From: Crossaster papposus
Lineage: Eukaryota; Echinodermata; Asteroidea; Velatida; Solasteridae
Length of the DNA stretch: 64,000 nucleotides
Assembly: GCA_037893245.1 (NCBI GenBank)
Contig: JBAIAA010000702.1
Span: forward strand, 62,001-126,000
Reading direction: 5' to 3'
The notes under the pieces: generated by a model
The model's input: only the letters and a program-made list of their open reading frames with translations
Told to the model about the DNA's origin: nothing
The model's database searches: none
Shown here: piece by piece, positions 19,946-30,024 of the stretch
Layout: each line of letters begins with the position of its first letter
Numbering within the stretch: the first letter of the stretch is position 1
Position numbers and translations under genes: made by a program

Positions 19946-20839
19946 CTTGCACAACGTGATCGCACCGACTCCGCTGAAACAAGTCGTGACATTGGTCAAC
20001 GTTGCATGAGAAACTCGTTCTGATTGGTTATTAGCAGTAAAAGTCATCGATTTATCTTTACATGGTTAGGGAAAATCATGGCTTTATTTCTTGAGTATTT
20101 TTCAAACTCAAATTTAATACTTGATAATGCGAATGTTTTAGGCTTGGCGAGTTTTAGGGTGATGAAAGACGGAATGTACACGAATTTTAAGCAAAAAATG
20201 TAATAGCTTCTTGAGGGGGGTCACAAAATCAACGAATTTGTGAGACCATCCTGCGGCCTATAAGTGATTGTGGATCTTCCGACCGCAACGTCGCCGCGAT
20301 GCAAATAGTTGTCTCTTCTACCACTTTACGGTCATACTCACAGTATAATATCTCCCACTCTTGCTCGATTAACAAAAAAATGTGCACAAGCGTAAATTAT
20401 GCACAAGCGTAACAGGGACAAACCAAAACAACACTAAAGCAAATTTATTTGCATGATATACATAGAGTTTATTCAGGTGTAGAATTTATATACATGTACA
20501 TTAAATGTTGATCAACTTAAGTAATACATATCTTTAAAGAAAACAATGTAATCCGGTGATTGTCGCAGATAAAATTGTTTTGTCGATATCTTTGGTTTTA
20601 TGGTGCACCAACTGCTCTCTTCCGAATGGAAGAAGCTATGTTAAATATCTACAAAACAACAGACTATCGTTATGGAATGCAAAGGTAATGTGGGTAAAGT
20701 TTAGTTCAGGAGTACCAACCAGCTAGAAATCTCTGTCCTACCCATTGTCCCCCAGTTAGTAAAACTTAACTATTAGTTTAAACTAATACAACTATTAGTA
20801 GTTAAACTAAAGTTTAATCTAAGTAGCTAAAGTCTTATC
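19946..20839. other. AT-rich intergenic sequence
   Basis: A small TTAGTTTAAACTAA-type inverted repeat cluster lies at 20755-20830. No gene is visible. Confidence 0.4.
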
Positions 20840-20952
20840 CGTCCCACTTCTTCCAATCAGCTGCTGTTCAGTTATGGAACAACCTACCAGATGCTGTCAA
20901 ACAGGCCAATGTGACAAAACAATTCAAAACCCGGGTCAAAACATGTGATATG
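20840..20952 (+). pseudogene. LINE C-terminal tail fragment
   Basis: The plus strand codes for SHFFQSAAVQLWNNLPDAVK and QANVTKQFKTRVKT. The pattern F-x-SAA-x-LWN-x-LP...FK-x-x-LKT is the conserved end of CR1/L2/Jockey-type ORF2. Nothing upstream belongs to it, so it is a scrap. Confidence 0.75.
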
Positions 20953-21017
20953 CACTATATAGGGTGGCCAATAACAAAAAAGGACAAGCATATACTTTCA
21001 CTACCTTGGGGCCAAAA

Positions 21018-21389
21018 TACCTATACCAATATATAGATAATTTTTCTAGAAGAAAAATGATACTAACATTTCTCGATTTAGGCTAGTAGTTTTTAGCTCT
21101 AGACCCTATTTTGTGAAGCACACTAGTCAGGGGTCCTTTTGCACCGAGAAAGGACCACTGACTTTACTTCACAAAATAGGGTGATCCGGAACTAAAACTA
21201 CTACCCCGAATCAAGATATGTGACCCAGCACGAGTAAATGAGACACTTTGAGGCAAAAATGAAAATTGAGATTTTGATTTCATCATTTAAAGCTTGTTTA
21301 GCTTTAAATGATGAAATCAAAATCTCAATTTACATTTTTGCCTCAAAGTGTCTCATTTACTCGTGCTGGGTCACATATATTGGTATCAT
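21018..21389. mobile_element. Nested palindromes within an ATATATTGGTAT inverted pair
   Basis: The outer words TACCAATATAT (21022) and ATATATTGGTA (21375) enclose two palindromes. The first (about 21065-21220) has CCCTATTTTGTGAAG...CTTCACAAAATAGGG arms. The second (21222-21376) has nearly perfect 75-bp arms from TGTGACCCAGCACGAGTAAA to its complement, with a TAAAGCTTGTTTAGCTTTA centre. Confidence 0.75.
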
Positions 21390-21840
21390 TTGTGACCGGC
21401 TCGGCAAAAAAGGGTATTAAGTTGTATTGTGCATTATCATATAATAACCTGCTAAATGTTAAGAGGATGAATATTTTGTCCAAAATGTGATTTTAATTTT
21501 TTTGTCCTGAATGACATCTTCAATATGTACAGTTTCAGGTTTCATTCACAGAAATGTTGTTTTTTTATGAATAAAGTGAAAAAAACGACCATTGTGTGGG
21601 CATCGTTTTGTTGTTCTACAACAGAGCCAGCTATTTCAAAGACTATTTTCTCAGTTGTGGGGGTTTTTTTTCAAAGGAAGTATTCAATATGCCAACATGT
21701 CATATCCGGAGTGCGGGAGTGGCTATGGAGCTCTATTATATATTCCAAATGAAAGCTGGTGTGGGATTTCCAACAACGATATCATAAAATGTTACTTGTT
21801 TTGCGACATAATACCAATTTTTGTGGAGCGGGTCACATTT
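21388..21840. mobile_element. MITE with TGTGACCSGCTC termini
   Basis: It starts TGTGACCGGCTCGGCAAAA and ends TTTTTGTGGAGCGGGTCACA. A related element with the better-kept terminus GACCTGCTCCAGGAAAAGG lies at 55748-56196; both share TATGGAGCTCT and ATGAAAGCT-like interior words. No transposase. Confidence 0.65.
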
Positions 21841-22232
21841 GTGTATATGGTATGGGTAGTTTGGGCCTCAGGGTAAAGTCATTTAGTATATTTGTCAACT
21901 GAAAGGCTTTTGTTTATTGTTCATCTTCTGCTAATCTGCTTAGATAGTTGTGACATGTGACATTTTGGTATCAGAGGTAACATAATTTAAAGGCGATCTG
22001 ATGATGACCTGCGACGTCAATCTTCAACCAAATTTTATGCAAAACTTAATATTGCCTGGTACATTGAAATAATGTAGATGTAAACAGAGGGCACACTTTC
22101 TGTGTATGGATGACGTCACCCAATGTTTTGTTGTTGTTCAGTGTTTGTAGTTTTCAGTGGGGTCCCCGCTCGACGCTCACTACTTTTATGTGCAAAACAT
22201 CGACATACACTAAATTTTCGACCAAAAGACTG
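21841..22232. other. No feature recognised
   Basis: AT-rich spacer between two MITEs. Confidence 0.4.
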
Positions 22233-22476
22233 TTAACCAGTTTGCGCCGTTATTATTGTAACAATCACAGAGCTGAGGGATTATTTTTAACTAAACTCGA
22301 TGAGAGGCGGGATCAGGTCGATGGTACCAACCGGGAAGCACACCCACACATTTCTGGCCTCGCTCGCTGCTGACAGACATTTCCGGCTCTGCTCGTGACG
22401 TGTTTATGATGCGTCATCCGTTTTTAATCTGATGAAAATTTTGCGTGATATACGTCTCTCGGCGCGAACTGGTTAA
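22233..22476. mobile_element. TTAA-flanked MITE family P, copy 1
   Basis: TTAACCAGTTTGCGCCG at the left pairs with CGGCGCGAACTGGTTAA at the right; TTAA is at 22233-22236 and 22473-22476. TTAA targets with CC-starting ends suggest a piggyBac-like parent. Related pieces lie at 23140, 51790-51984 and 60730-60950, sharing CGCTGCTGACAGACATTTCC or AAACTCGATSMGAGGCGGG words. Confidence 0.75.
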
Positions 22477-23139
22477 ATGTGCAATTTCAGCCCTGCCCAT
22501 CATCGAAGATAACACGCCAGTATGGTCAGAAGACAGAGAAATATAGTAACTGTGCAGGGGATTTTCCTCCTGAACCAGAGAGTCGTAAAATGATGCTATA
22601 GCACTTTCCATGCTCATTTTACGACTATATAGTGTTCATCAAATTTGTATACGAGTCGTGGCAGTGACCCCCACTTCCCCCCTGATGCACTGCAGTAAAC
22701 ATTGTGTATACGTCTTCAATACATTATGTAGGGCTATTGGCTTGTGATTGCTTCAGTCAAATGAATGTCAGTCAAAACCTGTAATCACGATAGTCTCTTC
22801 TTAACGTTACCTATTACGCAGATCGGTTTATGGGGTACAACCAATTAACCAAAATAAACTTGCTCATCAGAGTGAATTTTTGTAAAACAAAATTGTGAGA
22901 TTAACTAAAAACACTAGTATTAAGTCAATTTGAAAAACAAATACATGTACATATTAAAACATGTTTGTGCCTTATTTACAACAACAATATATATACATGT
23001 ACATGTACATGTATTTATAAATATTTGTGCCAGTGCAAAGTGAAAGACGTAATGCAAGAATCAGAATAAAGTATCGTCAAAATACAAAGCTTATGACTTT
23101 AGCAAATTGTGAGAAATGGTTTTGAAAATAAAACATTGT
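22477..23139. other. Spacer with ACATGTACAT runs
   Basis: ATATATACATGTACATGTAC near 22990-23013 is the clearest element. No gene seen. Confidence 0.4.
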
Positions 23140-23245
23140 TTAACCAGTTTGCGCCGGGATTATTTCAACATTGACTGGGCCCAGGTGCAAGATTGTTTTT
23201 CGCGAACCTTGATCCGAGACGGGTTCAAGCCACCATCTACGGAGT
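23140..23245 (+). mobile_element. Family P MITE fragment, left end
   Basis: TTTAACCAGTTTGCGCCGGG is followed by CTTGATCCGAGACGGGTTCA as in the other copies. The right end is missing. Confidence 0.6.
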
Positions 23246-23390
23246 GTTTCGCCAAGGAGTGTTTCCTATCCTCGGATGGTGAAAATATGCGAGTTGAGTC
23301 AGGAGAGTCTGCATTATTCAGATACAAGTTTTAACAAGTGATCGACTGGAAATTTGGAAAAGTAATTTTCCACTTCTGGTGATAAGTGGT

Positions 23391-23586
23391 GGCTCTGCTT
23401 ACCATTTGCAAAAAATCACTGCTTCTGTAGCAGAAAATGTCGTGCTTACGGTAAGCGTATTTCACGCGTTAGCAAGGAATTGTGGCTTCTGTGCATGCTT
23501 ACATCCCGTAACAAAGGATTATGTGCTTACATGGTTAGCACAAAATGGTGATTATAATCGTGGAATTCTGTGGTTAGCAGAGCCAA
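23391..23586. mobile_element. Small MITE, GGCTCTGCTTACC termini
   Basis: GGCTCTGCTTACC (23391) is matched by GGTTAGCAGAGCC (23572-23584), and the interior repeats TGCTTACNNNTTAGCA words. Weakly supported because the arms are short. Confidence 0.4.
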
Positions 23587-23682
23587 GAAATCGGGCCCAG
23601 TTCTGTCTTACTTTGCGAGAACGCCTTACATATACAATCAACATGTAAAGGCTAACAAAATTCTTTAATTTCCGATGTGCAC

Positions 23683-23722
23683 CCCCCCCCCCCCCCAAAA
23701 AAAAAAAAAAAAAACCAAACAC
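23683..23722 (+). repeat. Poly-C then poly-A tract
   Basis: About 15 C followed by about 17 A. Long glycine/phenylalanine frames read on the minus strand here are artefacts. Confidence 0.85.
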
Positions 23723-23974
23723 CCCAACAAACACCCTAACAAACAAACAAAACAACAATTCTAAAAGCAATGAAGTCCTAAAAAAAAAAAAATTAAACCC
23801 GAGTTTTAACCCGACTACATCTAATGAGAAAACACACAATCCCATTAAAAGAAGAAAAAACTTAAGTTAAATTAAATGGATTAACGTTTAAAACGTAAAC
23901 GAGAGAATCGAGAATACGAAAGTAACCCTACATTCTTAACCCAAGCAACAAAATCGCTTCCAAAAAAACCCAAA

Positions 23975-24150
23975 TCGTACTTATCTAAAAGTAAATAATG
24001 ATTCTAGGCATCCAGTTAAATCATTGCGCTATAGATATATTGTTCCGTAACATGGAAATTTATTTGTATTAATTTACGATCGCCATCGGGAACATCAAAA
24101 CAAAATCAACTGCGCAAGACCGGGACTTGAAGTTTGTGGGAATTGATAGA
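23975..24150 (-). mobile_element. Family K1 MITE fragment
   Basis: AAAAGTAAATAATGATTCTA, GGCATCCAG, GCGCTATAGATAT and ACGATCGCCATCGGG follow the order seen in the full K1 copies. Both terminal motifs are lost. Confidence 0.6.
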
Positions 24151-24720
24151 ATAATGAAGGGTCTTTAATTTATCTCCCGTGCGTAAAAATCACCTGACCC
24201 TTTCTTCCGGTCGAAACAGAAAATGCCTTATAATTTGAAAGTGAAAAATGATGCGAACTTATTTTCAACGATGTTAGTCTATGGCTAAAAGGTGCTTTTC
24301 AAAAATATTACAGGTGACGTCATAAATTATTATAGCGCCCTCTAGCGACAGGTTGAACAACGATTAAAATGAATAATCAGTTGATGTGTGTGGCGAAGTT
24401 TGCTCAAACCACTTTATAACTGGTGTATATAATAAGCATCTTGTTGGGAACAAGTTGGTAGAGAGAAACAAATATGACGTCACTAGACGAATGAAAAGAC
24501 CTTTAAACCTTAAATAATTGCTGAAAAATCAACCGCGATAGATAATTAAGATTTAAATAGCAAAGTTCAGACAGTTCTCGAGCTTTATGTTAATGGCGTC
24601 ACGATGACGTCATCCAGTATCCGATTACAAGCAACCAATGATTAATAGATTTAATCTTCGAAAATCAATATAAAATAAACTGTAAGAGATCCGGTTTAGA
24701 TTTTGTTACGGTAATTGATA
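24151..24720. other. Intergenic sequence, no gene seen
   Basis: Several TGACGTCA-like words occur but no element boundary could be drawn. Confidence 0.35.
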
Positions 24721-25444
24721 TTAAAGATGGACTACAACGGAATAATGATAAAGGCTGTGTTGCTGTTTTTTGTTCGAGAAATGTATAATGATTACTAATA
24801 TATCATTAGTATTCAATAAATCTTGTTCCTTCATGCAAAAAAAACAACAAAATTGATCGGCGTTCTACGACCCAGAAAAACTCAGTTTCAGCAAAAGCCC
24901 TTAACTCATGAATAATTCATACTTTGTGTGTGACGTACTACCCATGAAAACGCATACATATGGTGGCCCTGAAGGGACTCCGCAGATCGCGAATATTGAC
25001 GTCAAATTTGACGTCAATATTCGCGACTTTTGGGGAAAGTCGTGAATATCGACGTCAAATTTGACGTCAATATTCGCGACTTTTTTGGAAAGTCGTAAAT
25101 ATTGACGTCAAATTTGACGTCGATATTCGCAATCTGCGGAGTCCCTTCAGGGCCACCATGTATGCGTTTTCATAGGTAGTACGTCATCACTTTTCGCTGG
25201 TTTACAAGTCCGCTGGTACTATATCGTGGATTTCATTGTGGTTTTCAGTGGATCTTTGCCGGGAACCAGTACAGGGCGGGAAATTTCAAAATCGAAGAAT
25301 CGAGGTCTAATTTTTTCGGTCAAATTGCAACAAAATTATTTAGAGAAAAACATGACCGTAACAATAAAGTGTTACCTGAACACAACATAAACAAGGTCCG
25401 ATAATAAATTTAATGTGTGAGTTTTCGTTGTAGTCCATCTTTAA
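24721..25444. mobile_element. Family X element, full length, TTAA-flanked
   Basis: TTAA-AGATGGACTACAACGG at the left and CGTTGTAGTCCATCT-TTAA at the right (TTAA 24721-24724 and 25441-25444). The right half matches 15043-15329. The centre carries GACGTACTACCCATGAAAAC and its inverted copy on either side of the ATGGTGGCCC palindromic element. Kolobok- or piggyBac-type by its target; no protein coded. Confidence 0.75.
24959..25160. mobile_element. ATGGTGGCCC palindromic element, complete
   Basis: Inverted ends ATGGTGGCCCTGAAGGGACT and its complement enclose three rounds of a unit with TTGACGTCAAATTTGACGTC palindromes separated by CGCGACTTT-type links. It lies at the exact centre of family X. 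Half copies lie at 16548-16670 and 25735-25857, and a version with a different core starts at 17401. Confidence 0.8.
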
Positions 25445-25734
25445 TATTTCGTATAACATGCAAAATGATTTCACCCTTTCTTTTGGTCCAAACCGGGAGT
25501 GCCTGAAAATCAACCGCAAGAGATATAATCATTTTTTTTTTCAATTTCTATTCTGTATACAAAGAAAATTAAATGACAAGAATCTTAAATGTAATGAACA
25601 ATAAACAAAAATTGCGAAAAAGCCATAGGCCTATGCTCTGTTCATAGAACAGACATATTTCTAGTTGTTATCGGTTTTGTTATCACAAGCTTCTAGAAAT
25701 TGGCAGCAGAATCTATTATTCGCGCAAAAAATTC

Positions 25735-25857
25735 GCCTCAATATTGACGGCAATATTGACGGCAATATTGACGACTATAGGTGCCAAGTCGTGACACTTG
25801 TCGTGATTATTATTGTCAATTTTCACGATCTACGTACTCCCTCCAGGGCCACCATAT
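25735..25857. mobile_element. ATGGTGGCCC element, right half only
   Basis: Three AATATTGACGGC units, then CACGATCTACGTACTCCCTC and AGGGCCACCAT as the terminus. The left terminus is missing. Confidence 0.6.
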
Positions 25858-26002
25858 ACACGTAAGGGAGTTTTAATGGAAGGTTCTCCTCATATCATGT
25901 ACACGTGACGATATACCTGCCTATTATTTACATGTTGACTACAAGCCCTATAATTCGGTTTGGTTGGTAATTTTTGTATTTTTATCTTGGGGTGTCACAC
26001 AG

Positions 26003-26161
26003 CCTGCTCGTTCACTTTGGAGGCGTCCGACCAAGGTGTCACGTTCATCTTGCAGCCGCTGAGGGCGCTTTTCCGCTTGGACTTCGATGTGAAGACACGC
26101 CGTGATGCCATAATAAATCTGGCGGAGGAAAATACAGAAGCGTCCGTCTTTGCCTCAATAA
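26003..26161 (+). CDS. Penultimate exon, farnesoic-acid-O-methyltransferase-like domain protein
   Basis: The exon lies between TGTCACACAG and A/GTGAGT. It codes for CSFTLEASDQGVTFILQPLR, ALFRLDFDVKTRRDAIINLA and EENTEASVFASI. The FDVKTRRDAIINLA part fits the start of the Methyltransf_FA module (F-x-V-x-A-x-x-DAxIxL), and the next exon at 40576 continues in the same phase with the rest. Despite the family name, the module is a beta-rich carbohydrate/lipid-type binding or scaffold domain whose enzymatic role is doubtful. The exon begins in phase 1; the preceding exon was not found. The intron that follows is 14.4 kb long. Confidence 0.72.
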
Positions 26162-26271
26162 GTGAGTGTCAGTGAGCTATTGTTTGGTTACTCATTTGAC
26201 TTTTGTTCAGGGAAAGGGTTGTATCGCAAGAGCCACGAGGCGTGGGATCGAAGGTCTGGAGTTCGTTAAAT

Positions 26272-26311
26272 TGGTGGTGGTGGTGGTGGTGGTGGTGGTG
26301 GTGGTGGTGGG
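26272..26311 (+). repeat. (GGT)n microsatellite
   Basis: About 13 GGT units just inside the long intron, followed by a G-rich stretch. Confidence 0.95.
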
Positions 26312-26629
26312 AAGGGGGTGGGGGTGCAATCTTTGTTTCGATTTTTCGAGCTTTTGAAACTTATTTGCCTTCAATATGTTTATTGCCCAAGTCCACGTGA
26401 ATGTGAAACAAACACTTTCCTACCGAGTTTTATCGGTCCTACAACTTCTAGTGAGTTACCCATAAAACAAAAACTGCCACGGAATGTTACACGGTGGAAA
26501 AAAGCACTACTGTTTTTAACAAAGCTTTGCTAATGTTTTGCTAATGTTTTGCTAATGTTACGATCAAAAAGAGAGTAAGCTTAAGAGAGTAAGAAGGTTG
26601 TGCACGTATCCTCGTTAGCAGAGCAGAAT

Positions 26630-26868
26630 ATGGACAAGAAAATGTCTTCTATTTGCGGTAAAACCATTGAAAAGCTGACTATTATTGACATTAAACGTGA
26701 ACTCAAGAAAAGAGGGCTTTCCCTGAGTGGATGTAAAGGTGTTTTAGTGGATCGGTTACGGCAGGGTTTGAATCAAGAAAATTTGGAGACCAATGACAAC
26801 GGAACCGGGGAGACCGCCATGACAGATGAACCCAGTCAACTCTCACCTGAGGCCGACTCTGTTAGTAT
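26630..26868 (+). CDS. LINE ORF1, N-terminal part with SAP domain
   Basis: The ATG at 26630 opens MDKKMSSICGKTIEKLTIID, then IKRELKKRGLSLSGCKGVLV and DRLRQGL. This is a SAP motif (LTxxxLKxELKKRGLxxSGxKxxLxxRLxxxL), a helix-extended-loop-helix fold that binds nucleic acid. An acidic, low-complexity linker follows to the point where the Gypsy element is inserted. The frame resumes at 35666. An RNA- or DNA-binding role in the LINE particle is inferred. Confidence 0.75.
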
Positions 26869-27307
26869 TGTAATGAACACGGCCGGGTCACGTGATGCGC
26901 CGCGCGCTGCGTACGTGACCCCGCGTTGTACTGGTGTTACTGGGCAACAAGCCAGGTTTTTCGCGGGCTTTTAGTAGCGCGCTGACTTTCTAGCTGGGCG
27001 TTGGACAGAGATGATCGTGCTAGCGATTCGGACAGCTTGTGCAGCGGACAGTGACTCGTGCAACTTGATTGACAGGAAATATGTAAGTGGAATAAGTGGA
27101 ATAAAGTGGAATAAAGTTATACCGATCACAAGAAGAATTGTTCCTGAACCCAAAATCTGTGTCCGTGTTCATTTTACTTTGCCATTTGTCGGTCTGTGTG
27201 CCGTCCAAGTCCGTAGCTGTTTTGTCACAAACACCCGACCTACATGACCTAGTTTTCCCTAGCAAATCCGCCCTGAAAAGCCCTTGACCGCAACCAGACT
27301 CGTTACA
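26869..27307 (+). repeat. Gypsy 5' long terminal repeat
   Basis: Matches 35228-35665 nearly throughout. It includes three AGTGGAATAA units (27087-27118) that may contribute a polyadenylation signal. The first 30 bases differ from the 3' repeat, where a GCGCCGCGCGCTGATG-type unit is duplicated. Confidence 0.93.
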
Positions 27308-27429
27308 TTGGTGGCAGCGGCGGGATATGAACTCTTTTGTGTTATGATTTAATCGAAGCTAGGCTTAGAACTTAGGTTGTAGTGAATTTTCAAACCAAAT
27401 CCCCCGCCCCCCTGTGTCTGACAAACCGC

Positions 27430-27830
27430 CCGAAAAACCAGACAGCCGGCCGGAATTCCATAGCCGCCTGGAGAGCCAGCCGGCCGGAATTCCATAGCCG
27501 CCGGGAGCCAGCCGGCCAGAATTCTATAGCCGCCTGGAGAGCCAGCCGGCCGGAATTCCATAGCCGCCGGGAGCCAGCCGGCCAGAATTCCATAGCCGCC
27601 CGGAGACTGAGCCAGCCGGCCGGAATTCCAAAGCCGCCCGGAGAGCCAGCCGGCCGGAATTCCGAAGCCGCCCGGAGAGCCAGCCGGCCGGAATTCCAAA
27701 GCCGCCCGGAGAGCCAACCGGCCGGAATTCCAAAGCCGCCCGGAGAGCCAGCGAACCGGAATTTCAAAGCCTCCCGGATAAAGCCAGAGAGCCAGACAGC
27801 CAGTCGGAATTCCAAAGCCGCCGGGAGAAT
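27430..27830 (+). repeat. GC-rich 33-bp minisatellite in the Gypsy leader
   Basis: About twelve units of CCAGCCGGCCGGAATTCCAA followed by AGCCGCCCGGAGAG, with 2-4 bp length variants, lie between the 5' LTR and gag. It is open in several frames (SRPEFHSR, SPGGFGIP types) because of the unit length; this is not a gene. Confidence 0.9.
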
Positions 27831-27911
27831 CAGTGAACCGACCGGAAAGCATAAAACCGCTCAGAAAGACATACATTGTAGTCTGCTGAATAAATAAAAG
27901 ACATAATTAAT

Positions 27912-30019
27912 TTGGCTGTGAGAGAAAGAACAATGGCCCTTGCGACGAACTGTGGAACTGACTTCCACCTTCTTTCATCACCACAGGGACAAAGTCGGTT
28001 GTATGAGCTACTCACCAGAGAGTTAGAAGAGGTTGGTAAAGAAATTGAAACCCTGTCGGCAACTATAGCCAGTAAATATGAGTCAGTAAAAACCAAAAGC
28101 ATGCAACAGGAACCCAGTGGTGTTTCACAGCCGGACCAATATTTCTTGAATAGCGGAACTGAGTCCGCTAGACCCGGAATAGAGCAAGTGGCGCCTCATA
28201 GACGGAGCACCCCACATGGAGTTCCAGATTCCAGGATTTCCAGTCATGCCGCCGCAAGCTTCGAACCAAGGTTTAGCTATGTTCCTGATTCACCACCGAT
28301 GGAGAGCTACCAACCTTTCCGGGCGGATCCAACCCAAAGTCTACCCAGTCGGTTCAGCGTGCAACTGCCTAGGGACCACATCAGCCCCGATGCTTGCATA
28401 GAAGAGAACACCCATTTCGCAGAAGTGGAGCAGGTTGGAAAATCACGTGTTACAGGCCACAGCGGAATCAATTTTGGCCTGCGTTCTGACCAAATGCACT
28501 CCAACAAAAATAGTGATCGTCGTTCCACCGGTGAACAACTAGCGCCAGCTGACCGAGCTCCCGGTGCCGGCAAGCCGGCCGGAATGCACCCATGACATTA
28601 CGGTGTGCAGTCTGGAAATGCGAGCTCAGCGTTTGCAAATCACATGGAAGCTGACTATTCATCTTTGAATGCAGCAGCCGGAAATCGCCGTGACCTGATG
28701 GCCACAGATACCATGACCCGCGAGTCTACCTCAGCTCACCAGAAACCAGGGCCGGCACTGGCCGAAATGTTCCCTCCTTTGCCTCAACTCACGAAGTATA
28801 TGAGATACATTCCAGGTAGAGAGTCAGGTCGTGCAGACAGAATTGCTGACGCTACGTGGCCTGGGATAGAACCTCCAGTGAGGTTTGCACCAGAGAGGAC
28901 GACCCTGTTTCCCGACCCGTCTTGCTACTTCCATGAGCCTGAGCGTAACCAAGGCAGGACACCGGATTTCTACACCAGCAGTCAGCCGCTTGCTAACTGT
29001 GACAAAGGAACGGCACCTAGGCCTATCCCCACAATGGTTGAGAAACCGTTAGAAGGTTGTGACAAATTGTCAAGATGGAGTCCAATCCAAGGAACACCAA
29101 CTGAGCCGACGGTAGATCGGGACAGGTCTAGTCAGCCAAATTCGAAAACACCAAAAGGAAAAGACCAACCGCGGGAGAGACCTTTGATGAAACCAGACCG
29201 TTACGACGGAAAGACATCATGGACAGCTTACCACAAGCACTTTGAACTGTGCGCCGAACTGAACGGCTGGCGTGAGCGCGACAAACTTCAATACTTGGCA
29301 GTGTTGCTAAATGGTCCTGCTCAACAGATATTAGGTGGTTTGCCTATAAGGAAACAACAAGTGACTACAAATTGTTGGTAAAGGCTCTGCAGGCACGTTT
29401 CGACCCTACGGGCAGACTGGAATTGCACAGAGCGCAACTAAGGAGCCGCAGGCAAAACAACACAGAGAGCTTGGTGGAAATGGCTGAGGATATTAGGCGA
29501 TTGGTGGACAAAGTCTATGTCGATCTTTCGGCAGACAGCAGAGACCGCATGGGTAGAGATCATTTTCTGGACGCTCTACAAGACAGCGAAATCAGGATTC
29601 GTGTCATTCAAATGCGGACAACTACCCTTGACGACGCAGTGGCAGCGGCAGTTGAATTAGAAGCCTTACAAAAGGCCGAAAAGGCCCGCAGCATCTCTGA
29701 GCCTAAGAAAGTGCGGACCGCCGCAGCACAGGTAATTCCAGAAGGGCGAAGCAGTAGTGATGTTCAGCAAACACCAACAGCCCTTCAACAACAAGTCCAA
29801 GAACTGGCAGACCAACTGCAAAGGTTGCGGAAGTCTATAAACCACCAAAACAAAGGCAAAAATAGAAGAGCCGATGGAAAGGGACCTAGGTGCTACAAGT
29901 GTGACGAATATGGTCACATCAAGCCAAATTGTCTTCAGCTTGCTAAGGACAGAAGTGAGGAGAAGGGGGAGGCGACAGTTCAAGTTTCGAACCCAACAAA
30001 ACCCACGGGAAACTGTTAG
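27912..30019 (+). pseudogene. Gypsy gag region (fossil)
   Basis: The region codes for a capsid-type polyprotein of the element. A coiled N-terminal part (LTRELEEVGKEIETL) is followed by a Pro-rich middle, a capsid-like stretch (WTAYHKHFELCAELNGW, YLAVLLNGPAQQIL) and a CCHC zinc knuckle, CYKCDEYGHIKPNC, near 29890-29932. The coding is spread over overlapping frames with about two breaks. Confidence 0.8.
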
Positions 30020-30024
30020 GAGCT

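Noticed and set aside
23552-23845. Minus-strand frame with poly-Phe/Gly
   Set aside because: It reads through a poly-A/poly-C tract and has no recognisable domain.
27349-27897. Long Pro/Gly-rich frames on both strands
   Set aside because: The frames follow the 33-bp GC-rich minisatellite in the Gypsy leader and occur in several registers.
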